In this document: one piece after another, positions 1 through 7,562 of the stretch
Layout of the letters: every line of letters begins with the position of its first letter
Numbering within the stretch: position 1 is the stretch's first letter
NCBI GenBank assembly: GCA_040380755.1
Contig: JBEIIL010000058.1
Span: 1 to 22,789, forward strand
DNA: 22,789 nucleotides
Source: Alsobacter sp040380755
Lineage (GTDB): Bacteria > Pseudomonadota > Alphaproteobacteria > Rhizobiales > Beijerinckiaceae
Reading direction: 5' to 3'
Program-made: the position numbers and the translations under genes
The notes under the pieces: model-generated
What the model saw: the letters and a program-made list of their open reading frames with translations, nothing else
Told to the model about the DNA's origin: nothing
The model's database searches: none

Positions 1-204
1 CCGCGAGGCCTCGATGGCGGCCTCGAAGCGGGCGCCGGCGGCCTCGGCCCGCTTGTCTTCGTAGTACACCCATGCGCGCCATCCAGCCGTCGCAAGGACG
101 ATCAGGACGGCAAGGCCGACCAGAAATGGCCCGTGTTTTTTCCAGACATCTGCGGCCTTGTCGCGGCGGACGTCGTCTTCAATCTCGCGAAATATATCGG
201 CCAT
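1..204 (-). CDS. YfgM-like membrane-anchored TPR protein, N-terminal fragment
   Basis: Partial gene: reads leftward from an ATG at 204 and leaves the window after 68 codons. The product starts MADIFREIEDDVRRDK, then a Trp-Lys-Lys-His segment, a single hydrophobic helix at about residues 27-43, and an Ala/Glu-rich helical stretch beginning the periplasmic part. This is the usual N-terminus of alphaproteobacterial tetratricopeptide proteins related to YfgM, an inner-membrane protein that in enterobacteria associates with the SecYEG translocon and periplasmic chaperones. In relatives it commonly precedes bamB and der, which would lie to the left; this cannot be seen here. The ribosome binding site is weak (a GGGAG-like string about 14 bases upstream). 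The family call rests only on the N-terminus; the TPR repeats are outside the window. Confidence 0.75.
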   Translation of the reverse strand, partial: MADIFREIEDDVRRDKAADVWKKHGPFLVGLAVLIVLATAGWRAWVYYEDKRAEAAGARFEAAIEASR

Positions 205-246
205 GACCGGCTCGGCTCTCCCGGCGACGCGGGCCCGCCCGGGCAG

Positions 247-271
247 GCGCTCGCCTATCAGGCGGCAGCGC
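247..271 (-). terminator. Hairpin between the nnrU-like and TPR genes
   Basis: An imperfect stem-loop in the 106-base gap between the two minus-strand genes: a 5-bp outer arm (247-251 with 267-271) and a 4-bp inner arm (253-256 with 260-263), separated by a small asymmetric internal loop, with a 3-base apex loop. No T-run follows on the minus strand. It could attenuate transcription after the NnrU gene or be chance GC pairing. Confidence 0.25.
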
Positions 272-310
272 TTAGCACGCGCAGGCCCTGCTTGTCATGC
301 GCCGGGTCTG

Positions 311-880
311 TCAGCCGACGACGGGGACGCCGATCAGCAGCGGATGCAGCCAGATCAACGCCAGATAGGCAACCGTTCCGGCGCCAAGTGCGATGATGTC
401 GCCGCGGCCGAACGGCGTGTCGGAAGGCAGCACCGGTGCGCCACGGCGCTTCACGGCGATGCGGTCATACACAGCCCAGGCGAGGAAGCTGCCAAACAGC
501 AGGATCGAGCCAAGGTCGCCATTGGCCAGAAGATGGGCCAGTGCCCAGATCTTTACGGCGACCAGCATCGGATGCTTCAGCTTCGCCTTGATAAGGCCGG
601 GCGAGTAGGTGGCGGCTAGAGCCACCATCGCGGGCCACATCAGCAGCAGGACGAGATGGCGGAGAAAGGTCGGCGGGTTCCAGACCTGGATATAGCCCGC
701 CGCCCGGTAGGCCCCGAAACCGTGGATGATCAGCACGAACCCGACCAGCGCCACGAGGCTGTAAAGGCCCTTGTACGAGCCCTCCCCGGTGCGTTCGATC
801 AACGCCGCACGCTGGGCGCGCAACGTCGTGAAGGTGTGGCCGCCGAGAAAGATCACGAGGCCGAGGACGAGCTGGACCAT
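311..880 (-). CDS. NnrU family membrane protein
   Basis: Encodes 189 residues beginning MVQLVLGLVIFLGGHTF, which matches the start of NnrU-family proteins. About five to six hydrophobic segments are visible, near residues 1-15, 37-55, 70-90, 105-135 (broken) and 160-185. NnrU proteins are integral inner-membrane proteins first described near nitrite/nitric oxide reductase genes in denitrifiers; some relatives act as isomerases of the NnrU/15-cis-zeta-carotene isomerase type, but the bacterial role is not settled. No nor or nir gene is nearby, so a denitrification role is not supported by context. It is read leftward towards the TPR gene and is divergent from xseB. GGAG lies about 8 bases before the ATG at 880. 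The length is slightly shorter than the common 190-230 residues but appears complete. Confidence 0.85.
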   Translation of the reverse strand: MVQLVLGLVIFLGGHTFTTLRAQRAALIERTGEGSYKGLYSLVALVGFVLIIHGFGAYRAAGYIQVWNPPTFLRHLVLLLMWPAMVALAATYSPGLIKAKLKHPMLVAVKIWALAHLLANGDLGSILLFGSFLAWAVYDRIAVKRRGAPVLPSDTPFGRGDIIALGAGTVAYLALIWLHPLLIGVPVVG

Positions 881-991
881 GGGAGACTCCGGTTATGCCG
901 GCACACTAGGCGGCGGCGCCTGCTACGTCCACGCCCGACGCCGGTGACGGCCTGCGGCACCGCCGCGCTTGAGCCAGAACAAATGTCAGAC

Positions 992-1020
992 TTGAAAGCG
1001 CCGCACGGTCAGTCGATATA
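992..1020 (+). promoter_or_regulatory. Putative sigma70-type promoter of xseB
   Basis: TTGAAA at 992-997 and GATATA at 1015-1020 are separated by exactly 17 bases, a good match to a housekeeping promoter. Predicted transcription would begin near 1027, leaving a 5' leader of about 31 bases before the TTG start of xseB. This is the best-looking promoter in the window. It would drive xseB and probably dxs. Confidence 0.55.
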
Positions 1021-1057
1021 GCGCGCTCGCCTTATCTTCGCCCTGTGGAGACGCGCC

Positions 1058-1321
1058 TTGTCTGATTCCGTCGCTCTGCCGCCCGCCGATGTCACGGGGC
1101 TGTCCTTCGAGACGGCGCTCGCCGAGCTCGAGGGCATCGTGACGCGCCTTGAGCGCGGTGAGGTCGCACTCGAGGAGTCCATCGCGATCTACGAGCGCGG
1201 CGAAGCGCTGAAGGCGCATTGCGAATCACTGCTCCGCAAGGCCGAGGCCAAGGTGGAAATGATTTCCGTGGGTGCCGATGGACGGCCGAAGGGCGTGCAG
1301 CCACTCGACGTCGATCGTTGA
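1058..1321 (+). CDS. xseB: Exodeoxyribonuclease VII small subunit
   Basis: Encodes 87 residues, the normal size for XseB. The protein is an acidic helical hairpin with the family signature around residues 17-60: SFETALAELEGIV, then RLERGEVALEES, IAIYERGEALK, and a Cys-containing helix ending before a short tail. XseB packs along the extended XseA large subunit to form exonuclease VII, which degrades single-stranded DNA in the cytoplasm. The start is TTG at 1058, preceded by TGGAG at 1046-1050 with 7 bases of spacing; no upstream ATG or GTG fits. dxs follows on the same strand, an order conserved in many alphaproteobacteria. xseA is not in the window. Confidence 0.93.
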   Translation: MSDSVALPPADVTGLSFETALAELEGIVTRLERGEVALEESIAIYERGEALKAHCESLLRKAEAKVEMISVGADGRPKGVQPLDVDR

Positions 1322-1350
1322 AAACAGCTGCATGATCCCTGTTGTCGAAC

Positions 1351-1384
1351 TTGACACTTTGCGCGTAAACTTTGATTGACACTT
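1351..1384 (+). repeat. Direct repeat TTGACACTT in the xseB-dxs gap
   Basis: The 9-mer TTGACACTT occurs at 1351-1359 and again at 1376-1384, 25 bases apart start to start, in the short gap before dxs. The first copy contains a perfect TTGACA -35 hexamer, with a poor -10 candidate GATTGA at 1374-1379 (17-base spacing). Between the copies is a near-palindrome at 1358-1369. The pair may mark a second promoter or a regulator-binding site for dxs. If transcription started here, the TTG codon at 1372 could not be the dxs start. Confidence 0.35.
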
Positions 1385-1419
1385 CACCTGAGCCCCACGC
1401 TCCCTCCCAGGACAGGCCC

Positions 1420-3387
1420 GTGACCCAGACCCCCAAGGTTTCCGGCACCCACCCCGCCCATGCCCCCGGCATCCGGCCGCACACGCCACTGCTCGACGGT
1501 GTGCGGACCCCCGCCGACCTCCGTCGGCTGGAGGAAGCGCAGCTGCACCAGTTGGCCGATGAGTTGCGGGCCGAAACCATTTCGGCGGTCAGCGTCACCG
1601 GCGGGCACCTGGGTGCGGGCCTCGGCGTCGTCGAACTGACGGTGGCGCTGCACTATGTGTTCGAGACGCCGAACGACCGGATCATCTGGGACGTCGGCCA
1701 CCAGGCCTATCCGCACAAGATCCTGACCGGACGGCGGGACCGGATCCGCACGCTGCGCCAGGGCGGCGGGCTGTCGGGCTTCACCAAGCGCAGCGAGAGC
1801 GAATACGACCCGTTCGGCACGGCGCATTCCTCGACCTCGATCTCGGCTGCGCTCGGCATGGCGGTGGCGCGCGACCTCGACGGGCGTCACAACAATGTCG
1901 TGGCGGTGATCGGCGACGGCGCGATGTCGGCCGGCATGGCCTACGAGGCGATGAACAATGCAGGGGCAATGAACTCGCGCCTCGTCGTCATCCTCAACGA
2001 CAACGACATGTCGATCGCCCCACCGGTCGGCGCTCTGTCGGCCTATCTGTCGAAGCTGCTGTCGGGCGGCACCTACCGGGGCCTGCGCGAGCGCGGCAAG
2101 AAGCTGGCCAAGCATCTGCCCCGCGGCCTGTTCGAGACGGCCCGGCGAGCCGAGGAGCTGACCCGCGGCTTCGTCACCGGCGGCACGCTGTTCGAGCAGC
2201 TCGGCTTCTACTATGTCGGCCCGATCGACGGGCACAATCTCGAGCATCTGCTTCCGGTCCTGCGCAATGTTCGCGACAGTGAGCTCGGCCCGACCCTCAT
2301 CCATGTGGTGACACAGAAGGGCAAGGGGTATGGCCCGGCCGAGGCATCAGCCGACAAGCTGCATGCGGTCGCCACCTTCGACGTGATCAGCGGCACCCAG
2401 TCCAAGCCCAAGGCCAATGCACCGGCCTACACCAGGGTGTTCGGCGAAAGCCTGATCAAGGCGGCGCAGGCCGACGACAAGATCGTGGCGGTTACCGCCG
2501 CCATGCCGGGCGGCACCGGCATCGACCTGTTCGGGCAGGCATTCCCGACCCGTACCTTCGACGTGGGCATCGCCGAGCAGCATGCGGTGACGTTTGCGGC
2601 CGGACTGGCGACGGAGGGCTACAAGCCGTTCTGCGCCATCTATTCGACCTTCCTGCAGCGCGCCTATGACCAGGTGGTCCACGATGTAGCGCTGCAAAAT
2701 CTGCCGGTCCGCTTCGCGCTGGATCGCGCCGGCCTGGTCGGTGCCGATGGGCCGACGCATGCGGGATCGTTCGATACCGCCTATCTGGGCTGCCTGCCCA
2801 ACATGGTGCTGATGGCGGCGGCCGACGAGGCCGAGCTCGTCCACATGGTCGCCACTGCGGTGGCACACGAGGCCGGGCCGATTGCACTGCGCTACCCGCG
2901 CGGCGAAGGCGTCGGGATCGAGATACCGGAGCACGGGATGGTGCTGCCGATCGGCAAGGGCCGGATCGTGCGCGAAGGCACGCGGATTGCGCTGCTGTCC
3001 TTCGGCACGCGCCTGGCCGAATGCCTCAAGGCGGCGGAGGACCTCGCGGCCCGCGGCCTGTCGACCACTGTTGCCGACGCCCGCTTTGCCAAGCCGCTCG
3101 ACACGGCGCTGATCGGGCAGCTCGCCCGCCACCACGAGGTGCTGATCACCATCGAGGAAGGCTCGGTCGGCGGGTTCGGCTCGTTCGTGCTCCAGCACCT
3201 GTCGGACGAAGGCCTGCTCGACAGTGGTCTGAAGGTGCGGTCGATGGTGCTGCCCGACACCTATATCGACCACGACAAGCCGGAGAAGATGTACGCGGCG
3301 GCCGGTCTCGACGCCCGCGGCATTGTCGGCAAGGTCCTGCAGACCCTGGGTCGCGCCTCGGTGGCAGGCCGCGGGCTGATTGCCTGA
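1420..3387 (+). CDS. dxs: 1-deoxy-D-xylulose-5-phosphate synthase
   Basis: Encodes 655 residues from GTG at 1420, with AGGA at 1409-1412 as ribosome binding site; a TTG at 1372 would add 16 residues but has no good site and overlaps a likely promoter. DXS condenses pyruvate with glyceraldehyde 3-phosphate, using thiamine diphosphate, in the first step of the MEP isoprenoid pathway. Visible landmarks are the DVGHQAYPHKILTGR block at about 91-105, the thiamine/Mg motif GDGAMSAGMAYEAMNN at 165-180, the transketolase-type catalytic Glu at about 386 in GIAEQHAVTFA, and a complete C-terminal transketolase domain. The first about 22 residues are a Pro/His-rich extension ahead of the conserved TPLLD. 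It follows xseB by 98 bases. The next plus-strand gene, tlyA, is separated from it by sodC on the other strand. Confidence 0.96.
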   Translation: MTQTPKVSGTHPAHAPGIRPHTPLLDGVRTPADLRRLEEAQLHQLADELRAETISAVSVTGGHLGAGLGVVELTVALHYVFETPNDRIIWDVGHQAYPHKILTGRRDRIRTLRQGGGLSGFTKRSESEYDPFGTAHSSTSISAALGMAVARDLDGRHNNVVAVIGDGAMSAGMAYEAMNNAGAMNSRLVVILNDNDMSIAPPVGALSAYLSKLLSGGTYRGLRERGKKLAKHLPRGLFETARRAEELTRGFVTGGTLFEQLGFYYVGPIDGHNLEHLLPVLRNVRDSELGPTLIHVVTQKGKGYGPAEASADKLHAVATFDVISGTQSKPKANAPAYTRVFGESLIKAAQADDKIVAVTAAMPGGTGIDLFGQAFPTRTFDVGIAEQHAVTFAAGLATEGYKPFCAIYSTFLQRAYDQVVHDVALQNLPVRFALDRAGLVGADGPTHAGSFDTAYLGCLPNMVLMAAADEAELVHMVATAVAHEAGPIALRYPRGEGVGIEIPEHGMVLPIGKGRIVREGTRIALLSFGTRLAECLKAAEDLAARGLSTTVADARFAKPLDTALIGQLARHHEVLITIEEGSVGGFGSFVLQHLSDEGLLDSGLKVRSMVLPDTYIDHDKPEKMYAAAGLDARGIVGKVLQTLGRASVAGRGLIA

Positions 3388-3393
3388 GCGATT

Positions 3394-3415
3394 GCGGGGG
3401 CGCGTGGGCCCCCGC
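3394..3415. terminator. GC-rich hairpin between convergent dxs and sodC
   Basis: A perfect 8-bp stem, GCGGGGGC at 3394-3401 pairing with GCCCCCGC at 3408-3415 around a 6-base loop. It sits 7 bases after the dxs stop and 23 bases from the sodC stop, where the two genes converge. There is no T-run on either side, so intrinsic termination is uncertain, but the position suits a shared bidirectional terminator. Confidence 0.5.
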
Positions 3416-3438
3416 TGGTAGTTCCGGCTTCCGGACGC

Positions 3439-3960
3439 CTAGCGGATCACAGCACACCCGACGCGTGCGCCGGCGTTGCCGATCGGCTGGGTGGCGTGGT
3501 CATCCTCGGCCGCGTGGATGATGAAGGCCGAGCCTTCCGGCTTGCGCAGCGCCGTGGCGCCGCCCGAGAGGCGCGCAAACGGCGTGAACAGCTCGGCATT
3601 GACCGAGCCGTCGGCGGCGGCAAACACGTTCGGCAGGTCGCCATTGTCAGGGCCTTCGCCGTTCAGGAGCCCATGCTTGCGGTTGTCGTGGTTGAGGTGA
3701 GCCTTCGAGTTCATGAACTTCTCGGTGTCGCTGCAATCGCCCACCGCATGCAGATGGACGCCGTGCCAGCCCGGCGCGAGCGCCCCGGCCTGAAGCTGGA
3801 CGCGGATGATGACCCCGGCCGCGCCGCCGCGCAGCACAAGCCGCCCGATCGCCGCACCCTTGGTGTCGATCACGGGGGTCTCCAGGGTTTCCGGCGCCTG
3901 CGCGAACGTGGTGGCAGGGAGGGCGATGGCGGCCAGGGCCGCAAGGATCATGGAACGCAT
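3439..3960 (-). CDS. sodC: Periplasmic Cu/Zn superoxide dismutase, one Zn ligand substituted
   Basis: Encodes 173 residues with a cleavable signal peptide (hydrophobic MILAALAAIALPATTFA, likely cut after Ala20), so it acts in the periplasm converting superoxide to peroxide and oxygen. Copper ligands are visible: His69 and His71 in VHLHAVGDC, the bridging His88, and His149 in FIIHAAEDD. Zinc ligands are His88, His96 (in RKHG) and Asp108 (in GDLPN). The position of the fourth zinc ligand, classically His, is Asp105 (PDNGD rather than the common PHAGD). The disulfide pair Cys76/Cys169 and the catalytic Arg166 are present. The ATG at 3960 is preceded by GGAGA; a second in-frame ATG at 3951 is possible. 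It lies opposite to and between dxs and tlyA, so it is transcribed on its own. Confidence 0.92.
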   Translation of the reverse strand: MRSMILAALAAIALPATTFAQAPETLETPVIDTKGAAIGRLVLRGGAAGVIIRVQLQAGALAPGWHGVHLHAVGDCSDTEKFMNSKAHLNHDNRKHGLLNGEGPDNGDLPNVFAAADGSVNAELFTPFARLSGGATALRKPEGSAFIIHAAEDDHATQPIGNAGARVGCAVIR

Positions 3961-4067
3961 GGTTGTCTCCGGTTTGAGTGGCCGGCCCTCGATCGCCGGC
4001 ACGGCCATGTTATAGAGCGCTCGGCCGACCCGGTGAGGGCCGCGCCGCCGCAAGGATGTGAGATACC

Positions 4068-4838
4068 GTGCCGTCACAAGACACGACCGACAGTGTCGCT
4101 CAACGCGCCGACGTGGCGCTGGTTGCCAGAGGCCTGTTCGAGAGCCGCGCCATGGCGCAGGCCGCGATCGCCGCAGGGCTGGTGTGCGCCGACGGGACGG
4201 TGGTGCGCAAGGCCTCGGCGCCGCTGCGGGCCGATGCGGTTGTGGAAGCCAGTCGCCCCCATCCGTGGGTCTCGCGCGGCGGCGTCAAGCTTGCCGCGGC
4301 GCTTGACGCGTTCGGGATCGATCCGGCCGGCCGGGTCGGGCTCGATGTCGGCGCCTCGACCGGTGGCTTCACCCATGTGCTGCTCGATCGCAGCGCCACC
4401 CTCGTGCATGCCATCGATGTCGGCACCGCCCAGTTGCACGACCTGCTGCAGGCCGATCCGCGGGTGCTGTCGCGCGAGGGCTGCGACATCCGCAGCCTTG
4501 CTGCCGGAGATCTGGTCCCCGAGCCGTCGCTCGTCGTGGTGGATGTGAGCTTCATCCCGCTGCGCCTCGTGCTGCCGGCGCTGTCGGCGCTTGCGACTGA
4601 GGCTGCCGACCTGGTGGTGCTGGTGAAGCCGCAGTTCGAGGCCGGCCGTGGCCAGGCCCGCAAGGGCATCGTCCGAGATCCCGCCGTCCACGCGGCAATC
4701 TGCGACCAGGCACGGATCGATGTGGCTGACGCTGGCTGGACGGTGACGGGCCTGATCCCCTCGCCGATTGCCGGCGGCGACGGCAACAGCGAGTTCTTGC
4801 TCGGCGCCACACGCCAGCGGAGGCCGTCGCTTGGCTGA
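4068..4838 (+). CDS. tlyA: TlyA family rRNA (cytidine-2'-O)-methyltransferase
   Basis: Encodes 256 residues. An N-terminal S4 RNA-binding domain (about 12-70) leads to VSRGGVKL at 68-75, then a FtsJ-like Rossmann methyltransferase with the SAM loop LDVGASTGGFT at 92-102. The K-D-K-E tetrad of 2'-O-methyltransferases is visible as Lys74, Asp159 (VVDVSF), Lys187 (VKPQFEAG) and Glu242 (GNSEFLL). TlyA enzymes methylate ribose of cytidines in 16S and/or 23S rRNA; some family members have also been reported as haemolysins. The start is GTG at 4068 with AAGGA at 4052-4056, a rather long spacing of 11. Its stop overlaps the proposed TTG start of the following RNA methyltransferase, so the two are probably co-translated. 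Confidence 0.92.
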   Translation: MPSQDTTDSVAQRADVALVARGLFESRAMAQAAIAAGLVCADGTVVRKASAPLRADAVVEASRPHPWVSRGGVKLAAALDAFGIDPAGRVGLDVGASTGGFTHVLLDRSATLVHAIDVGTAQLHDLLQADPRVLSREGCDIRSLAAGDLVPEPSLVVVDVSFIPLRLVLPALSALATEAADLVVLVKPQFEAGRGQARKGIVRDPAVHAAICDQARIDVADAGWTVTGLIPSPIAGGDGNSEFLLGATRQRRPSLG

Positions 4839-6094
4839 GATGCAAACCCTCGTCATCGACCGGCTCGGCCAGCACGGCGATGGCATCGCGCTGACAGCGG
4901 GCGGGCCGGTCTATGTCACCGGCGCGCTTGCGGGCGAGACCGTGGTCGCGGCCGTCTCAGGCGACCGTGGGCGGCTTGTCGCGGTAGAGCGCGCCTCGGC
5001 CGACAGGGTTGTGCCGTCCTGCCCACTGTTTGGCCACTGCGGCGGCTGCGCGGTCCAGCACCTCGCCGGACCGGCGGCAGCGGTGTGGAAGCGTGAGCTC
5101 GTGGTCGCCGCCCTGGCGCATGCCGGGCTCGAGACCGACGTTGCAGCCACCGTTCCGGCGCACGGGCTGGGTCGCCGGCGGGTGGTGCTGCACTTGCGGC
5201 GCGGCGAGGCCGGCTGGGAGGCCGGCTTCATGGCGGCACGGTCGCACGACCTCGTGCCTGTTCCCGACTGTCCGCTGCTGGTGCCGGGGCTGCGTGAGGC
5301 CTCGATGGTGGCGCTCGCCATTGCGGGCGCGCTCGGCGGCGCCAAGCCTCTCGACGTGCAGGTCACGGCAACGGATGCCGGGCTGGATGTCGACGTGCGC
5401 GGCCACGGCCCGGCTTCGCCGAGCCGGCGCACGGCTATGACGGCCGCAGCCGTCCGGGATGATCTGGCGCGGCTCTCGATCCATGGCGACATCATCGTCG
5501 AACGCCGGCCGCCGCTGGTGTCGGTGGACGGCGTCGCTGTCCTGCCGCCGCCCGGCGGCTTTCTGCAGGCGACCGAGGCTGGCGAGGCCGCGCTCGGCGA
5601 GCTGGTCCGTCATGCGGCGACCGGCGCCCGCGCCGTCGCCGACCTGTTCGCCGGCGTCGGCCCGTTCGCGCTGCGGCTCGCGCGCACAGCTCCGGTTCAC
5701 GCGGTCGAGACCGATGCCGCAGCGCTGGCAGCGCTGGACCGGGCTGCCAGGGGGGCCGCCGACCGGCGCGCCATCATGGTCGAGCGCCGCGACCTGTTCC
5801 GCCGGCCGCTGCTGACATCCGAACTGGCCCGCTTCGACACGGTGGTGTTCGATCCGCCGCGGGCCGGCGCCGACATGCAGGCGCGGCAGCTCGCCGCCTC
5901 GACGGTGGCACGGGGTGCTCGGCGTATCCTGCAACCCCGCGACCTTCGCGCGCGATGCGCGCATCCTCGTCGACGGCGGCTACCGCCTCGTGGCGGTGAC
6001 GCCCGTCGACCAGTTCCTCCACTCCGCCCATGTCGAGCTCGTGGGCGTGTTCGAAAAGCCGCGCCCGAGCCGCGCGCGGCGCATCCTCGGGTGA
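4831..6094 (+). pseudogene. RumA/RlmD-like 23S rRNA (uracil-5-)methyltransferase, frameshifted
   Basis: Class I SAM-dependent RNA methyltransferase of the TrmA/RumA family, which makes 5-methyluridine in rRNA or tRNA. The N-terminal TRAM-like region is followed by [4Fe-4S] cysteines Cys64, Cys70, Cys73 (CPLFGHCGGC) and Cys147 (PDCPLL), the SAM motif DLFAGVGPFALRLA and the VFDPPRAGA motif. After that the frame breaks: at the GGGG run 5912-5915 one extra base moves the reading frame. The expected ending, starting VLGVSCNPATFARDA with the catalytic Cys and finishing at TGA 6092-6094, lies in the +1 frame. Removing one G gives an intact protein of about 420 residues, a normal length. As given, the original frame instead runs on without a stop into the FAD oxidase gene. 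The TTG start at 4831 has GGAGG 7 bases upstream; ATG 4840 is the alternative. Assembly error or real inactivation cannot be told apart here. Confidence 0.85.
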
Positions 6095-6099
6095 TCGCC

Positions 6100-7509
6100 A
6101 TGGCCGATGCCGCGCTTCTCGATGCCCTAGCCGCCCGGGTCGGGCCGCGCAACGTCCTCACCGACAGCCATGACGTGGCGCCGTTCCTGGTCGAACGCCG
6201 CGGCCTTTACACCGGCACGACGGCGGCCGTGGTGCGGCCGGGCAGCACTGCCGAGGTGGCGGCGATTCTGGCCTATGCCAACGAGGCCGGCATCCCGGTG
6301 GTGCCGCAGGGCGGCAATACAGGTCTCGTCGGCGGACAGACGCCGGATTCCAGCGGCCGCGCCATCGTGCTGTCGCTCACCCGCCTCGACGCGGTGCGCG
6401 AGGTCGATCCGCTGTCGGACTCTATGACGCTTGAGGCCGGGGTGACGCTGCTGAAGGCGCAGGAGGCGGCGGCCGGCGTGGACCGGCTGTTTCCGCTGTC
6501 GCTGGCGTCGGAGGGCAGCTGCACCATCGGCGGCAATCTCGGTACCAATGCGGGCGGCACGGCTGTGCTGGCCTATGGCAATGCCCGTGACCTGGTGCTT
6601 GGCCTCGAGGTGGTGCTGGCCGACGGGCGGATCTGGAACGGGCTCGGCAAGCTGCGCAAGGACAACACGGGCTACGACCTGAAGAACCTGTTCGTCGGCT
6701 CGGAGGGCACGCTCGGCATCATTACCGCCGCGGTGCTGAAGCTGTTCCCGCGGCCCCGCACGCTGGCGACGGCTTTGTGCGGCCTGCCCTCCCCCGCGGC
6801 GGCGCTGGAGCTTCTCGGCCGCGCCAAGGCGCAGGCCGGCAGCGGGCTGACGACCTTCGAGCTGATACCGCGCTTCGGCATCGAGATCGTCACCACCTAT
6901 GTGCCGGGCTGCCGGGATCCGCTGGCCGAGCCGCATCCCTGGTATGTGCTGATGGAACTATCAGCCGCCGGTGAGGCGGATGTGGAAGGCGGCTGCGAAC
7001 AGATCCTCGGCGATGCGCTGGAGAGCGGCGCGGTCACCGACGCGGTGATTGCCACTTCGCTCGACCAGCGGCATGCGCTGTGGCAGCTGCGCGAGGCCCT
7101 GTCGGACTCGCAGGGCTTCGCGGGCGGCTCGATCAAGCACGATATCTCGGTGCCGATCCCCGCCATCCCGGATTTCATCACCCGGGCCAATGCGGCGCTG
7201 GAGCGGGCGGTGCCCGGCTGCCGTCCCCTGCCCTTCGGCCATCTGGGCGATGGCAATCTGCACTACAATGTCAGCCAGCCGGTCGGTGCCGACAAGGCGG
7301 CCTATTTGTCCCGATGGGACGAGGTCAACACCGTCATCCACGACCTCACCGCCGAGGCCGGCGGCTCGATCTCGGCCGAACACGGCATCGGCCAGCTGAA
7401 GCGGCATCTGCTGCCGCAGGTGAAGGACCCGGTGGCGCTGGCGATAATGCGCGCCATCAAGGCGACGCTCGACCCCAACGGCATCCTCAACCCTGGCAAG
7501 GTCCTGTAG
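6100..7509 (+). CDS. FAD-binding 2-hydroxyacid dehydrogenase (GlcD/D-2-hydroxyglutarate dehydrogenase-like)
   Basis: Encodes 469 residues from ATG 6100; a GTG at 6091 overlaps the stop of the upstream gene and would add three residues. It has the PCMH/VAO-type FAD domain: the pyrophosphate loop PQGGNTGLVGGQTP at about 69-82, then TIGGNLGTNAGG and VGSEGTLGIIT. The C-terminal FAD-oxidase domain has HLGDGNLHYN (His381, His388), the metal-site motif of D-2-hydroxyglutarate dehydrogenases, and EHGIGQLKR (His428). Such flavoenzymes oxidise D-2-hydroxyacids (2-hydroxyglutarate, lactate, glycolate) and pass electrons to quinone or an electron-transfer flavoprotein. The substrate cannot be decided from sequence alone. 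Its reading frame is artificially continuous with the frameshifted methyltransferase, so automated calls may give one chimeric protein. Confidence 0.9.
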   Translation: MADAALLDALAARVGPRNVLTDSHDVAPFLVERRGLYTGTTAAVVRPGSTAEVAAILAYANEAGIPVVPQGGNTGLVGGQTPDSSGRAIVLSLTRLDAVREVDPLSDSMTLEAGVTLLKAQEAAAGVDRLFPLSLASEGSCTIGGNLGTNAGGTAVLAYGNARDLVLGLEVVLADGRIWNGLGKLRKDNTGYDLKNLFVGSEGTLGIITAAVLKLFPRPRTLATALCGLPSPAAALELLGRAKAQAGSGLTTFELIPRFGIEIVTTYVPGCRDPLAEPHPWYVLMELSAAGEADVEGGCEQILGDALESGAVTDAVIATSLDQRHALWQLREALSDSQGFAGGSIKHDISVPIPAIPDFITRANAALERAVPGCRPLPFGHLGDGNLHYNVSQPVGADKAAYLSRWDEVNTVIHDLTAEAGGSISAEHGIGQLKRHLLPQVKDPVALAIMRAIKATLDPNGILNPGKVL

Positions 7510-7562
7510 GAGCGCATCCGCCTTAACGGGGCGGCAAGGAGGCTGTGGCGTCATGGGATACG

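Noticed and set aside
3961..4067. TATAAC on the minus strand (4009-4014) as a -10 element for sodC.
   Set aside because: The matching -35 position reads CTCACC, far from consensus, so I did not list it as a promoter.
5905..5925. Programmed ribosomal frameshifting in the methyltransferase.
   Set aside because: A +1 shift is needed at CGG-GGT, with no stop codon at the shift point, no slippery heptamer and no known recoding in this family. A sequence error or mutation is simpler.
4768..7509. A single continuous 913-codon frame covering an RNA methyltransferase and an FAD-linked oxidase, suggesting a natural fusion protein.
   Set aside because: The junction segment (about 5912-6090) is Arg/Pro-rich nonsense in this frame, while the +1 frame over the same bases encodes the conserved methyltransferase C-terminus and its own stop. 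It is a frameshift artefact, not a fusion.
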